From CAZLLV01 sp964560325 (GTDB lineage Bacteria; Acidobacteriota; Thermoanaerobaculia; Multivoradales; DATKCC01), in assembly GCA_964560325.1 (NCBI GenBank), contig CAZLLV010000311.1:1-5839 (forward strand): a DNA stretch of 5,839 nucleotides. The letters run 5' to 3'. The position numbers and the translations under genes are program-made. The notes beneath the pieces are model-generated. The model had not been told where the DNA came from, searched no databases, and worked only from the letters and a program-made list of their open reading frames with translations. This document shows positions 1-5,839 of the stretch, in pieces (the first letter of the stretch is position 1; each line of letters opens with the position of its first letter).

Positions 1-323
1 GACCACGAGCCGGACGCCTCCGCCTCGAACGATGCGAAGTTGGTGATCTCGACCCGCTCGCCGTCTTCACTGAGCTCGAAGTCGTCGGCGGAGAGGCCGG
101 TCACCGGCTGGCCCTGCCGGTCGGTCACCCAGACCTCGACGTTGGTCACCTCGACCGAGATCGCCTCGTCGAAGCTCTCGAGCGGCTGCCAGCCGTCGCC
201 GGCCGCATAGGCGGGGGCCGGGGCGTCCTGAGCCCCGGCCGGGACGGCCGGGAGCATCGAGAGGAGCAGCGGAATCAGAGCGGCGGCACACGCGTGCGCC
301 GGCAGGCGTCGGAGCGGACTCAT
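1..323 (-). CDS. Secreted VWFA-related (acidobacterial type) protein, N-terminal 107 residues, partial
   Basis: Only the 5' end is present; the reading frame is open through the left window edge. The ATG at 323-321 is preceded by a strong Shine-Dalgarno (GGGAGGT, five bases away), which fixes the start. Residues 1-31 look like a Sec signal peptide: RR at 5-6, a hydrophobic stretch ALIPLLLSML (15-24), and a probable cleavage after AGA (29-31). After a short Ala/Pro-rich spacer, residues 57-96 contain a VEV...V.V.D..G.PVTGL..DDFEL.EDG pattern (for example PVTGLSADDFEL at 73-84). That pattern is typical of the region just ahead of the von Willebrand A domain in the TIGR03436 family, common in Acidobacteriota. 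The VWFA domain itself and its MIDAS motif would lie outside the window, so this assignment rests on the N-terminal pattern alone. These proteins are exported and of unknown exact role. The gene follows metH on the same strand after 180 bp, probably as a separate transcription unit. Confidence 0.82.
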   Translation of the reverse strand, partial: MSPLRRLPAHACAAALIPLLLSMLPAVPAGAQDAPAPAYAAGDGWQPLESFDEAISVEVTNVEVWVTDRQGQPVTGLSADDFELSEDGERVEITNFASFEAEASGSW

Positions 324-328
324 GGCGG

Positions 329-335
329 ACCTCCC
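329..335 (-). promoter_or_regulatory. Ribosome binding site of the VWFA-related gene
   Basis: On the minus strand the bases read GGGAGGT, followed by CCGCC and the ATG. This is close to a full anti-Shine-Dalgarno match at good spacing and decides the start codon. A possible but weak -10 element (TATCGT, 374-369) lies further upstream without a convincing -35, so the promoter of this gene is not resolved. Confidence 0.8.
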
Positions 336-476
336 ACGGAGAGCGAGGAGCGGAACGAACGGGCGTTCACGATATCTGATCCGGACAGGAGCAAGCCGCG
401 GGCCACCGATCTCGGTCCCAGAAACGGGCCGTCGATCGTCCTCACCAGGAGACAGGACCGTCCGCCTCGAGCCGCG

Positions 477-509
477 GGCGTGTGATCGCCGATCACACGC
501 CGATCACAC
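477..509. repeat. Perfect 11-bp inverted repeat plus third GTGTGATC copy at the metH 3' end
   Basis: GGCGTGTGATC (477-487) and GATCACACGCC (491-501) are perfect inverted repeats around a 3-base centre. A third copy of the 8-mer GATCACAC lies at 502-509, exactly 11 bp from the second, and overlaps the metH stop codon (504-506). In the metH direction the hairpin begins two bases after the stop, so it may end or protect the metH transcript. No U-tract follows on either strand, so it is not a classical intrinsic terminator. The TGTGA...TCACA half-sites resemble a CRP/FNR-family operator, but the spacer is 7 bases rather than the usual 6. It also lies about 155-180 bp upstream of the VWFA-related gene start. 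Both readings are inference. Confidence 0.6.
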
Positions 510-3500
510 ACCAAAGTAACGGGCGTCCGGGTGGTGGAAAACGAGGGCTGACACGCTCGCCTCCGGGTCCATCATGTCCCCCTCGGTCAGCTCGACCCCG
601 ATCTCCTCCGGCCGGAGCGCCGCGAAGAGCGCGCGCTGGCCTTCGAGGTCGGGGCAGGCGGGGTAGCCGAAGCTGTAGCGCTTGCCCCGGTAGCGGGCGG
701 AGAAGAGGCGCCGGAGCTCGAGGTCGTCGGGGTCGGGGAAGCCCCAGGCCGCGCGCAGCCGCCGGTGCAGGTGCTCGGCCGCCGCCTCCGCCGTCTCGAG
801 CGCGAGCGCGGAGTAGGCGTGGCTCTTGAGGTACTCCCCCTCCCGCTTGAAGCGCTCGGCCGTCTCCCGCACGCTGCCGCCGCCGGAGAGCGTGCCGAAG
901 GTGGTGACGAAGAGCGCCACGTGGTCGTTCCCGTCCCCAGCCCCATCCCCATTCGACACCACGTAATCGGTCAGGCAGAGGCCGTCGCCCCCCGCCTGCC
1001 GCGGCAGCGTCCAGGCGGCGGCCTCGGCTCCGTCGCCCGCGTCCGGGTCGAGCAGGACCAGCCGGTCGCCGCCCACGACCCGGGCCGGGAAGAAGCGCCA
1101 GACGGCGCGGGCGCCGAGGCCGTCCGGGCTCGACGCGGCCAGGATCTCGTCCTGGATCTCCCCGATCACCCGTTCGAGCATCGCGAGCTTCTCGTCGCCC
1201 GCCGCGCGCAGCTTCTCGATCGAACCCTTGAGCCCCAGGTGCTTGGCGTAGAGCATCTGCGGGTTGACCAGCTCCCAGACCTCACGGAGCGGCAGCTCCT
1301 CGACGTGGCGGTCGAGGTCGGGCGGCGGCGGCGCGGGCAGGTCGCGGCGGACGCCGGGCGAGGGGCCTGCGGGGGCGGCCGGCGGCGGTGCCGCGGACGC
1401 CGCCTCGCCGGCACTCCGCTCCGCCTCCGCCTCCCGCTCCACCTCCTCGGCGACGGCGCGGGCGAGCGCCTCGCGGCCGTCCGGGTTGGTCAGCTTCTCG
1501 ACCAGCGCCAGGCCGTCCATCGCGTCCTTGGCGTAGGTGCAGACGGCGCCGCCGTAGGCGGGGGCGATCTTTCTGTGGGTGAAGCGGCGGGTGAGCGCCG
1601 CGCCGCCGACCAGGAGCGGCGCCGCGATCTTCTCGGCGGCCAGATCGCCGGCGGTGAGCACCATCTGCTGGGCGCTCTTGACCAGCAGCCCGGAGAGTCC
1701 GATCACGTCCGGCCGGTGCTCCCGGACGGCCTGGATCAGCACCTCGCTCGGGACCTTGATGCCGAGGTTGACGACCTCGCATCCGTTGTTCGACAGGATG
1801 ATGTCGACCAGGTTCTTGCCGATGTCGTGGACGTCCCCCTTGACGGTGGCGAGGAGCACCTTGCCGCGCGAGCGGGAGTCGGCCTTCTCCATGTGAGGCT
1901 CGAGGTAGGAGACCGCCCGCTTCATCACCTCGGCGCTCTGGAGCACCTCGGCGACGATGAGCTGGTTGTCGTTGAACAGCCGCCCGACCTCCGCCATACC
2001 GTCCATCAGCGGGCCGTTGATGATGTCGAGCGCCTCCGGCCAGCGCGGGTCGTCGAGCGCCGCGGCCAGATCCTCCTCGAGCCCGACTTTCGACCCCTCG
2101 ACGACCGCGCGGGCGAGGCGCTGGTCGAGCGGTAGGCCGGCGCGGGGCTTGACGGAGCGGGTCGCTTCCCGGCCGCGGAAGTGGGCGGTGAACTCGGCGA
2201 CCGCGGCGTCTCCGGCGGCCACGTCGCCCGGCTCGAGGCGGATCAGCGCCTCGGCGAGGCGGCGGTCCTCGTCCGGGATCTCGGCGTAGCGGGCGAGCCG
2301 CTCGGTGTTGACGATCGCCGCATCGAGACCGGCCTTGGTGGCGTGGTAGAGGAAGACCGAGTTCAGCACCTCGCGCCCGGCAGTCGGCAGCCCGAAGCTG
2401 ACGTTCGAGACGCCGAGGATCGTGCGGGTGCCGGGCAGCTCCTCCCGGATGGCGCGCACGCCGTCGATCGTCGCGGCCGCCGATCCGAGGTACGCCTCGT
2501 CGCCGGTGCCGCACGGGAAGACCAGCGCGTCCCACCAGAGGTCCTGCGGCGGCACGCCGTACTCCTCGGTCAGGATCCGGAAGCTGCGGCGGGCGACCTC
2601 CAGCTTGCGCTCGACCGTCACCGCCATGCCTTGCTCGTCGATCGTGCCGACCACCAGCGCCGCGCCGTAACGGCGGGCGAGCGGGACCACGGCGTCGAAG
2701 CGGGAGCGGCCGTCCTCCAGGTTGATCGAGTTGAGGACCGCCTTGCCCTGGCACCACGCGAGCGCGCGCTCCATCACCTGGGCGTCGGTCGAGTCGATCA
2801 TCAGCGGCACGCGGACGAGCCGGGTGATCTTGTCGAGGAACGCCTCCATGTCGGCCGGCTCGTCGCGGTCCGGGTCCTGGAGGCAGACGTCGACGATCTG
2901 CGCGCCCGCCTTGACCTGGGCGCGGCCGACCTCCGCCGCGGCTTCGAGCTCGCCCGCGGCGATCAGCTCCTTGAAGGCGCGGCTGCCGAGGACGTTGGTG
3001 CGCTCCCCCACCAGGAGCGGCCGGTTGTCCTCGGTCAGCTCGACGGCTTCCAGGCCGGAGACGAAGGCGCGCGCGTGGGTCGGGACGATCCGTGGAAGGG
3101 CGTCGCGGGCGACCTCGGCGAGGGCGGCGACGTGGGCGGCGGTGGTGCCGCAGCAGCCGCCGACCAGGTTGAGCCAGCCGTTCGCGAGGAAGCGGCCGAC
3201 GGCGGCGGCGAGCTCCTCCGGCCCCTGCCCGTAGCGCCCCTCCTCGTCCGGCAGGCCGGCGTTCGGGACGCAGGCGACGCGGGTGCGCGCCAGCTCGGCG
3301 AGCGTGCGCACGTGGTCGGTCATCAGATCCGGCCCGGTGGCACAGTTGAGGCCGAGGTAGAGGAGGTCCGCGTAGTCCAAAGAGACGGCCAGCGCCTCGG
3401 CGTCCTGGCCGGCGAGCATCGTGCCGGTCGGCTCGATGGTGGCGGAGACCGCCACCGGCAGGCGCCACCCGGCCTCCTCGAAGGCGCGCTCGATCCCGAG

Positions 3501-4067
3501 CAGCCCCGCCTTGACGTTGCGGGTGTCCTGGCAGGTTTCGAGCAGCAGGTAGTCGGCGCCGCCCGCCATCAGGCCGAGGGCCTGGACGAAGAAGTGGTGC
3601 TGGAGCTCTTCGAACGTGATGCCGCCGGTGACCGAGATCGCCTTGGTCGTGGGGCCCATCGAGCCGCAGACGAAGCGCGGCTTCTCCGCCGTGGCGTGCC
3701 GGGCGCAGGCGGCGCGGGCGATCTCGGCGGAGAGGCGGTTGAGCTCGAAGGCGCGGTCGGCGAGGTCGTACTCGGCGAGCACCAGCGGCGTCGAGCCGAA
3801 GCTGTTGGTCTCGACCACGTCGGCGCCGGCCGAAAGATACCCGTCGTGCACCCGGTCGACCACGTCGGGCCGGGTGGCGCACAGATTCTCGTTGCACCCT
3901 TCGAGCTCGGGGCCGCCGAAGTCGTCGGCCGTCAAGTCCTCGTTCTGGAGGGCGGTGCCGGTGGCGCCGTCGAGCACCAGCACCCGCTCGTCGAGCGCGG
4001 CGAGGAGCGCCGCCGTGCGCTCGTCCCGGCCGATGGGCCGGGGCGGGATCGTGTAGGGAGAGTCCAT
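504..4067 (-). CDS. metH: Cobalamin-dependent methionine synthase MetH
   Basis: Cytoplasmic enzyme that transfers the methyl group of 5-methyltetrahydrofolate through cob(I)alamin to homocysteine, giving methionine. At 1187 aa it is close to E. coli MetH (1227 aa). Modules in order: homocysteine domain (about 25-325) with zinc ligands Cys242 in NCATGP and Cys305/Cys306 in GGCCGTT; pterin domain (about 345-630) with GERTNVLGS at 354-362 and GVSNVSFGLP at 552-561; cobalamin cap (about 645-730); B12-binding Rossmann domain (about 735-865) with the DxHxxG motif GDVHDIG, whose His747 should be the lower cobalt ligand, and VGGAA at 820-824; and the SAM-dependent reactivation domain (about 925-1187) with GYPACP at 1134-1139. 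A 45-residue acidic then Pro/Ala-rich linker (about 878-922) joins the last two. The ATG at 4067 has GAGG six bases upstream. The leader carries a SAM-type riboswitch and terminator. metF lies upstream on the same strand and supplies the methyl donor. Confidence 0.98.
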   Translation of the reverse strand: MDSPYTIPPRPIGRDERTAALLAALDERVLVLDGATGTALQNEDLTADDFGGPELEGCNENLCATRPDVVDRVHDGYLSAGADVVETNSFGSTPLVLAEYDLADRAFELNRLSAEIARAACARHATAEKPRFVCGSMGPTTKAISVTGGITFEELQHHFFVQALGLMAGGADYLLLETCQDTRNVKAGLLGIERAFEEAGWRLPVAVSATIEPTGTMLAGQDAEALAVSLDYADLLYLGLNCATGPDLMTDHVRTLAELARTRVACVPNAGLPDEEGRYGQGPEELAAAVGRFLANGWLNLVGGCCGTTAAHVAALAEVARDALPRIVPTHARAFVSGLEAVELTEDNRPLLVGERTNVLGSRAFKELIAAGELEAAAEVGRAQVKAGAQIVDVCLQDPDRDEPADMEAFLDKITRLVRVPLMIDSTDAQVMERALAWCQGKAVLNSINLEDGRSRFDAVVPLARRYGAALVVGTIDEQGMAVTVERKLEVARRSFRILTEEYGVPPQDLWWDALVFPCGTGDEAYLGSAAATIDGVRAIREELPGTRTILGVSNVSFGLPTAGREVLNSVFLYHATKAGLDAAIVNTERLARYAEIPDEDRRLAEALIRLEPGDVAAGDAAVAEFTAHFRGREATRSVKPRAGLPLDQRLARAVVEGSKVGLEEDLAAALDDPRWPEALDIINGPLMDGMAEVGRLFNDNQLIVAEVLQSAEVMKRAVSYLEPHMEKADSRSRGKVLLATVKGDVHDIGKNLVDIILSNNGCEVVNLGIKVPSEVLIQAVREHRPDVIGLSGLLVKSAQQMVLTAGDLAAEKIAAPLLVGGAALTRRFTHRKIAPAYGGAVCTYAKDAMDGLALVEKLTNPDGREALARAVAEEVEREAEAERSAGEAASAAPPPAAPAGPSPGVRRDLPAPPPPDLDRHVEELPLREVWELVNPQMLYAKHLGLKGSIEKLRAAGDEKLAMLERVIGEIQDEILAASSPDGLGARAVWRFFPARVVGGDRLVLLDPDAGDGAEAAAWTLPRQAGGDGLCLTDYVVSNGDGAGDGNDHVALFVTTFGTLSGGGSVRETAERFKREGEYLKSHAYSALALETAEAAAEHLHRRLRAAWGFPDPDDLELRRLFSARYRGKRYSFGYPACPDLEGQRALFAALRPEEIGVELTEGDMMDPEASVSALVFHHPDARYFGV

Positions 4068-4093
4068 GGTGTGCCTCGCTTTCCGGAAAACGC

Positions 4094-4129
4094 AAAAAAC
4101 CCGCGCCGTGAACGATCACGAGCGCGGGT
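4094..4129 (-). terminator. Intrinsic terminator in the metH leader (riboswitch expression platform)
   Basis: Read on the minus strand, ACCCGCGC (4129-4122) pairs with GCGCGGGT (4106-4099). An inner CGTG/CACG helix follows after a single bulged base, and the 3' arm runs into six U residues (4099-4094). It is a textbook Rho-independent terminator, yet it sits only 26 bp before the metH start and directly downstream of the SAM-type aptamer. It is therefore best read as the conditional off-switch for metH rather than the end of metF. The U-tract stands out as an A/T run in very GC-rich DNA. Confidence 0.93.
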
Positions 4130-4138
4130 CTTCGCCGC

Positions 4139-4278
4139 CGGACAGTTCGTTGCGGGCTCCTCCGTCACGTCGTCGGAGCCGGCCGCATCCTCGCTCGGAA
4201 GCGAGAGGGCACCTTGGGTGTCCGTCCCAGGTTGCCGCGCCCGGCGCCTCGTCCAACGCACCGGGCCGCTCGTGATGC
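4139..4278 (-). promoter_or_regulatory. SAM-binding riboswitch aptamer (SAM-I/SAM-IV clan) controlling metH
   Basis: Conserved core on the minus strand: AUCACGAGCGG (J1/2 region, from 4276), GCGGCAACC (4238-4230) and CAAGGUGCC (4216-4208), matching the SAM-I/SAM-IV core AUCnnGAG...GGCAACC...AAGGUGC. Helices found by hand: P1, GCAUC (4278-4274) with GAUGC (4189-4185); P2, 9 bp, 4266-4258 with 4247-4239; P3, ACCUGGG with CCCAAGGU around a CGGAC-containing loop; a P4-like hairpin UCGCU/AGCGA (4204-4200 with 4195-4191); and a hairpin after P1 (4180-4155). Two pseudoknots are possible: P2-loop GAGG (4250-4247) with CCUC (4208-4205), and P3-loop CGGAC (4224-4220) with tail GUCCG (4143-4139). A promoter lies just upstream and a terminator just downstream, before metH. 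Clan membership is strong; the exact class is unresolved. No B12 box was seen, so a cobalamin riboswitch is unlikely. Confidence 0.88.
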
Positions 4279-4285
4279 TGTTGGA

Positions 4286-4314
4286 AGGGTAGACCGGCCG
4301 ACCCTGGGTGTCAA
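4286..4314 (-). promoter_or_regulatory. Sigma70-type promoter of the riboswitch-metH transcript
   Basis: On the minus strand a perfect TTGACA (4314-4309) is followed by a 17-base spacer and TACCCT (4291-4286), which keeps the three most important -10 bases (T, A and final T). The predicted transcription start, 6-7 bases later, falls at about 4280-4279, immediately before the first P1 base of the aptamer (4278). The -35 element begins only six bases after the metF stop codon. metH therefore has its own promoter, independent of metF. Confidence 0.82.
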
Positions 4315-4320
4315 CTCACG

Positions 4321-5274
4321 TCAATCGAGTTTCAAACGCTTCATCAGCTTCTGGATGGCGCGGGAGCTCTGCATGACGTAGAAGTGGATCGAGGGGGCGC
4401 CGCCTTCGAGCAGCTCTCGGGCTTGTTGGAGCGCCCACTCGACGCCCACGTCCTCCGCCCGGTCGGCGGGAGCTTTCTCCACCTCGAGCGACAGATCGTC
4501 CGGGATGTCGACGTGGAAGACGCGGGGGATCGAGGTGAGCTGCTTGGTCGAGGTGAGGATCTTGATGCCCGGGATGATCGGTACGCCGATCCCCGCCTCG
4601 CGGCAGCTCTCCAGGTAGTCGAAGTAGACCCGGTTGTCGAAGAACATCTGGGTCACCACGTAGTCGGCGCCCGCTTCGACCTTCTCCTTCGTGCGCCGGA
4701 CGTCGGTGCGCAGGTTCGGGGCCTCGAAGTGCTTCTCCGGGTAGCCGCCGACGCCGACGCAGAAGTGGGAGGGCTCGGCGTCGAGGAGGTCCTCCTCCAG
4801 GTACTTGCCCCGGTTCATGTCGCCGATCTGTTGCACCAGGTCGCAGGCGAAGGCGTTGGCGCTGCGGCCGAAGTGGAGGGGCTTCTGGTAGCCGCTGTCG
4901 TCGCCACGCACCGCCAGCACGTTGTCGATGCCGAGGAAGCGCAGCTCGATCAGGAAGTCCTCGGTCTCCTCGCGGGTGAAGCCGCGGCAGAGGATGTGGG
5001 GCACCGCGTCGATCGACCACTTGTTCTGGATCAGGGCGCAGACGCCGAGCGTACCGGGCCGCTTGCGCTTGACGCGGCGCTGGAAGCCCTCCGGCGTCTC
5101 CTCGTAGATGACCTCGGCCGCGTGGCTCGTGATGTCGATGAACGGCGGGCGGTACTTCACCAGATCGTCGATCAGCTCCATGAGCTGCCGGACGTCGCCG
5201 CCGCGCAGAGGGGGGATGATCTCGAAGCTGATGAGCGGGCCGGTCGCCCGCTCCAGGTGCTCGGTGACGCGCAT
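4321..5274 (-). CDS. metF: 5,10-methylenetetrahydrofolate reductase MetF
   Basis: FAD-dependent cytoplasmic reductase that converts 5,10-methylene- to 5-methyltetrahydrofolate, the methyl donor used by MetH. At 317 aa it is slightly longer than E. coli MetF (296 aa) and forms one TIM-barrel domain. Landmarks: SFEIIPP (16-22), with Glu18 matching the catalytic Glu28 of E. coli; AVRGD (121-125), with Asp125 matching flavin-contacting Asp120; GYPEKHFEAPN (177-187); and ADYVVTQMFFDN (203-214), with Gln209 matching folate-binding Gln183. The wording of these motifs (IIPPLRGGD, IQNKW, NRGKYLEEDL) resembles the subtype I associate with Bacteroidota and allied phyla rather than the enterobacterial one. 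The start is the ATG at 5274, because the conserved N-terminus begins there. The frame stays open upstream without an ATG nearby, but that extension runs antisense to the divergent gene and shows no MetF homology. No good Shine-Dalgarno is visible; the mRNA may have a very short leader. Confidence 0.97.
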   Translation of the reverse strand: MRVTEHLERATGPLISFEIIPPLRGGDVRQLMELIDDLVKYRPPFIDITSHAAEVIYEETPEGFQRRVKRKRPGTLGVCALIQNKWSIDAVPHILCRGFTREETEDFLIELRFLGIDNVLAVRGDDSGYQKPLHFGRSANAFACDLVQQIGDMNRGKYLEEDLLDAEPSHFCVGVGGYPEKHFEAPNLRTDVRRTKEKVEAGADYVVTQMFFDNRVYFDYLESCREAGIGVPIIPGIKILTSTKQLTSIPRVFHVDIPDDLSLEVEKAPADRAEDVGVEWALQQARELLEGGAPSIHFYVMQSSRAIQKLMKRLKLD

Positions 5275-5284
5275 GATCCCGGAA

Positions 5285-5313
5285 ACTATACCCGGAGGCG
5301 GCGACCCATTCTC
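5285..5313 (-). promoter_or_regulatory. Candidate metF promoter with very short leader
   Basis: TATAGT (5290-5285) on the minus strand matches five of six bases of the -10 consensus and ends 10 bases before the metF ATG. The base six to eight positions further on would be a start site at about 5279-5277, giving a leader of only about 3-5 nt. This agrees with the lack of a Shine-Dalgarno. The -35 position at 17-base spacing (GAGAAT, 5313-5308) is poor, so recognition would rely on the -10 or an activator. Confidence 0.5.
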
Positions 5314-5322
5314 GGGGGAAGC

Positions 5323-5328
5323 TAAGAT
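5323..5328 (+). promoter_or_regulatory. Candidate -10 element for a leaderless transcript of the divergent gene
   Basis: TAAGAT matches four of six -10 consensus positions, including the first T, the A and the final T. It ends six bases before the ATG at 5335, so transcription would start at or next to the start codon. A weak -35 (GCGACC, 5301-5306, sharing the GAC core) lies 16 bases upstream. No well-placed Shine-Dalgarno is present; the nearest purine run (5314-5320) is about 14 bases from the ATG. Confidence 0.42.
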
Positions 5329-5334
5329 CGGCGG

Positions 5335-5839
5335 ATGTTCCGCCGAGAGCCGCGGCGCCGCCGATGGCTGCGCCTGGCGGGGGACCTGGCGGTCGCCGCC
5401 GCGGTCTTCTACGCCGCCTTCCAGGTGCGCATCCATCTGCCGGTGCCGTTCACCGAGTTCCTGCTGCCGGTCGATCGCCTGGAGCTCTTCCGCGTCTACT
5501 GGCCGCTCGTCGCGGCGACGCAGGCGCTCGTGCTCTACTTCTTCGGCCTCTACGACCCGCCCCACCCGCGCAACTGGGTCGAGCTCGCCCGCCGGCTCTC
5601 CCCCGCCGTGCTGATCCAAGGGCTCGCCCTCGGCGCCTTCTTCTTCCTCGCCGAACGCACCTTCCCGCGTTCGGTCCTGATGCTCTACGTCGCGCTCACC
5701 TTCCTCGTCCTCCTGCCGTGGCGGCTCGCGACCGTGTGGGGATACGTCTCGGCGACGGTGCGGGTGGCGCTCGTCGGCACCGGTCCGGGAGCGGTGGAGC
5801 TCGCCTCGCGCGTCCACGAGCACGCGGTCCACGGCGTCG
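5335..5839 (+). CDS. Polyprenyl glycosylphosphotransferase-like membrane protein (exopolysaccharide synthesis), N-terminal part
   Basis: The first 168 codons are present; the gene continues past the right edge. A very basic N-terminus (RREPRRRR, 3-10) is followed by four predicted membrane segments: about 11-31, 54-73, 88-106 and 112-135. A cytosolic region then starts a nucleotide-binding-like Rossmann fold with RVALVGTGPGAVELASRV (143-160). This order (four helices, a motif like FPRSVLMLY at 110-118, then a GxGxxG-type fold) is typical of bacterial sugar transferases that attach the first sugar phosphate to undecaprenyl phosphate (TIGR03025/WbaP-like). The catalytic C-terminal domain is outside the window, so the function rests on architecture only. 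The start is well fixed: an in-frame TAA lies at 5323-5325 and ATG at 5335 is the first start after it. It is divergent from metF across 60 bp and has no evident link to methionine synthesis. Confidence 0.75.
   Translation, partial: MFRREPRRRRWLRLAGDLAVAAAVFYAAFQVRIHLPVPFTEFLLPVDRLELFRVYWPLVAATQALVLYFFGLYDPPHPRNWVELARRLSPAVLIQGLALGAFFFLAERTFPRSVLMLYVALTFLVLLPWRLATVWGYVSATVRVALVGTGPGAVELASRVHEHAVHGV

Noticed and set aside
405..416. Small dyad ACCGA-TC-TCGGT in the intergenic region upstream of the VWFA-related gene.
   Set aside because: Five-base arms are common by chance in this composition, and the site is not placed over a convincing promoter.
294..519. Small open frames on both strands between the VWFA-related gene and metH.
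   Set aside because: They overlap each other, lack ribosome binding sites and recognisable features, and one overlaps the strong Shine-Dalgarno and start of the VWFA-related gene.
2181..4292. Long open frame on the plus strand (703 codons) opposite metH, with others at 765-2135 (plus) and 1282-4119 (minus).
   Set aside because: They are shadows of metH in GC-rich DNA: Arg/Gly/Ala/Pro-rich or low-complexity translations with no recognisable domain, while the metH frame carries every expected motif.
4068..4320. Cobalamin riboswitch in front of metH.
   Set aside because: B12-dependent genes sometimes carry one, but no B12 box (GCCACTG-like) is visible and the conserved segments fit the SAM clan instead.
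5275..5832. N-terminal extension of metF by 186 codons to an ATG at 5832.
   Set aside because: The extension is highly charged, unlike any MetF, and runs antisense to the membrane protein gene. MetF homology begins at the ATG at 5274.
1..5839. CRISPR array, insertion sequence, tRNA or rRNA genes.
   Set aside because: No regularly spaced repeats, transposase frames, terminal inverted repeats or recognisable tRNA/rRNA segments were seen on either strand.

Overview
The window is GC-rich bacterial chromosome, most likely from an Acidobacteriota member. The lineage call rests on a truncated secreted protein at the left end whose N-terminus looks like the acidobacterial VWFA-related family (TIGR03436 type), and more weakly on codon use dominated by G/C third positions. 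No database search was possible, so the lineage is an inference.

Layout, left to right. (1) Positions 1-323, minus strand: start of a secreted VWFA-related protein, cut by the window edge. (2) Positions 324-503: intergenic, with a strong Shine-Dalgarno for the previous gene and a perfect 11-bp inverted repeat just beyond the metH stop codon. (3) Positions 504-4067, minus: complete metH, cobalamin-dependent methionine synthase, 1187 aa with all five expected modules. (4) Positions 4068-4320: metH leader, read on the minus strand. It holds in order a consensus-like sigma70 promoter, a SAM-binding riboswitch of the SAM-I/SAM-IV clan, an intrinsic terminator with a six-U tract, and the metH ribosome binding site. 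(5) Positions 4321-5274, minus: complete metF, 5,10-methylenetetrahydrofolate reductase, 317 aa. (6) Positions 5275-5334: a 60-bp divergent promoter region. (7) From 5335 to the right edge, plus: N-terminal part of a membrane-bound polyprenyl glycosylphosphotransferase-like protein, probably for exopolysaccharide synthesis.

The centre is a methionine module. MetF makes 5-methyltetrahydrofolate and MetH uses it to methylate homocysteine to methionine, the precursor of SAM. The leader between them appears to close the loop: SAM accumulation should stabilise the aptamer, let the terminator form, and switch off metH. metF has its own upstream promoter candidate and lies before the riboswitch, so it should escape this control. 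The two edge genes are not obviously part of the pathway.

The most notable content is the riboswitch. It has the conserved SAM core but a peripheral arrangement mixing features of SAM-I (a P4-like hairpin inside the junction) and SAM-IV (no visible kink-turn in P2, plus a P3-loop to 3'-tail pseudoknot and an extra hairpin after P1). I found no gene cluster suggesting a wholly new system.
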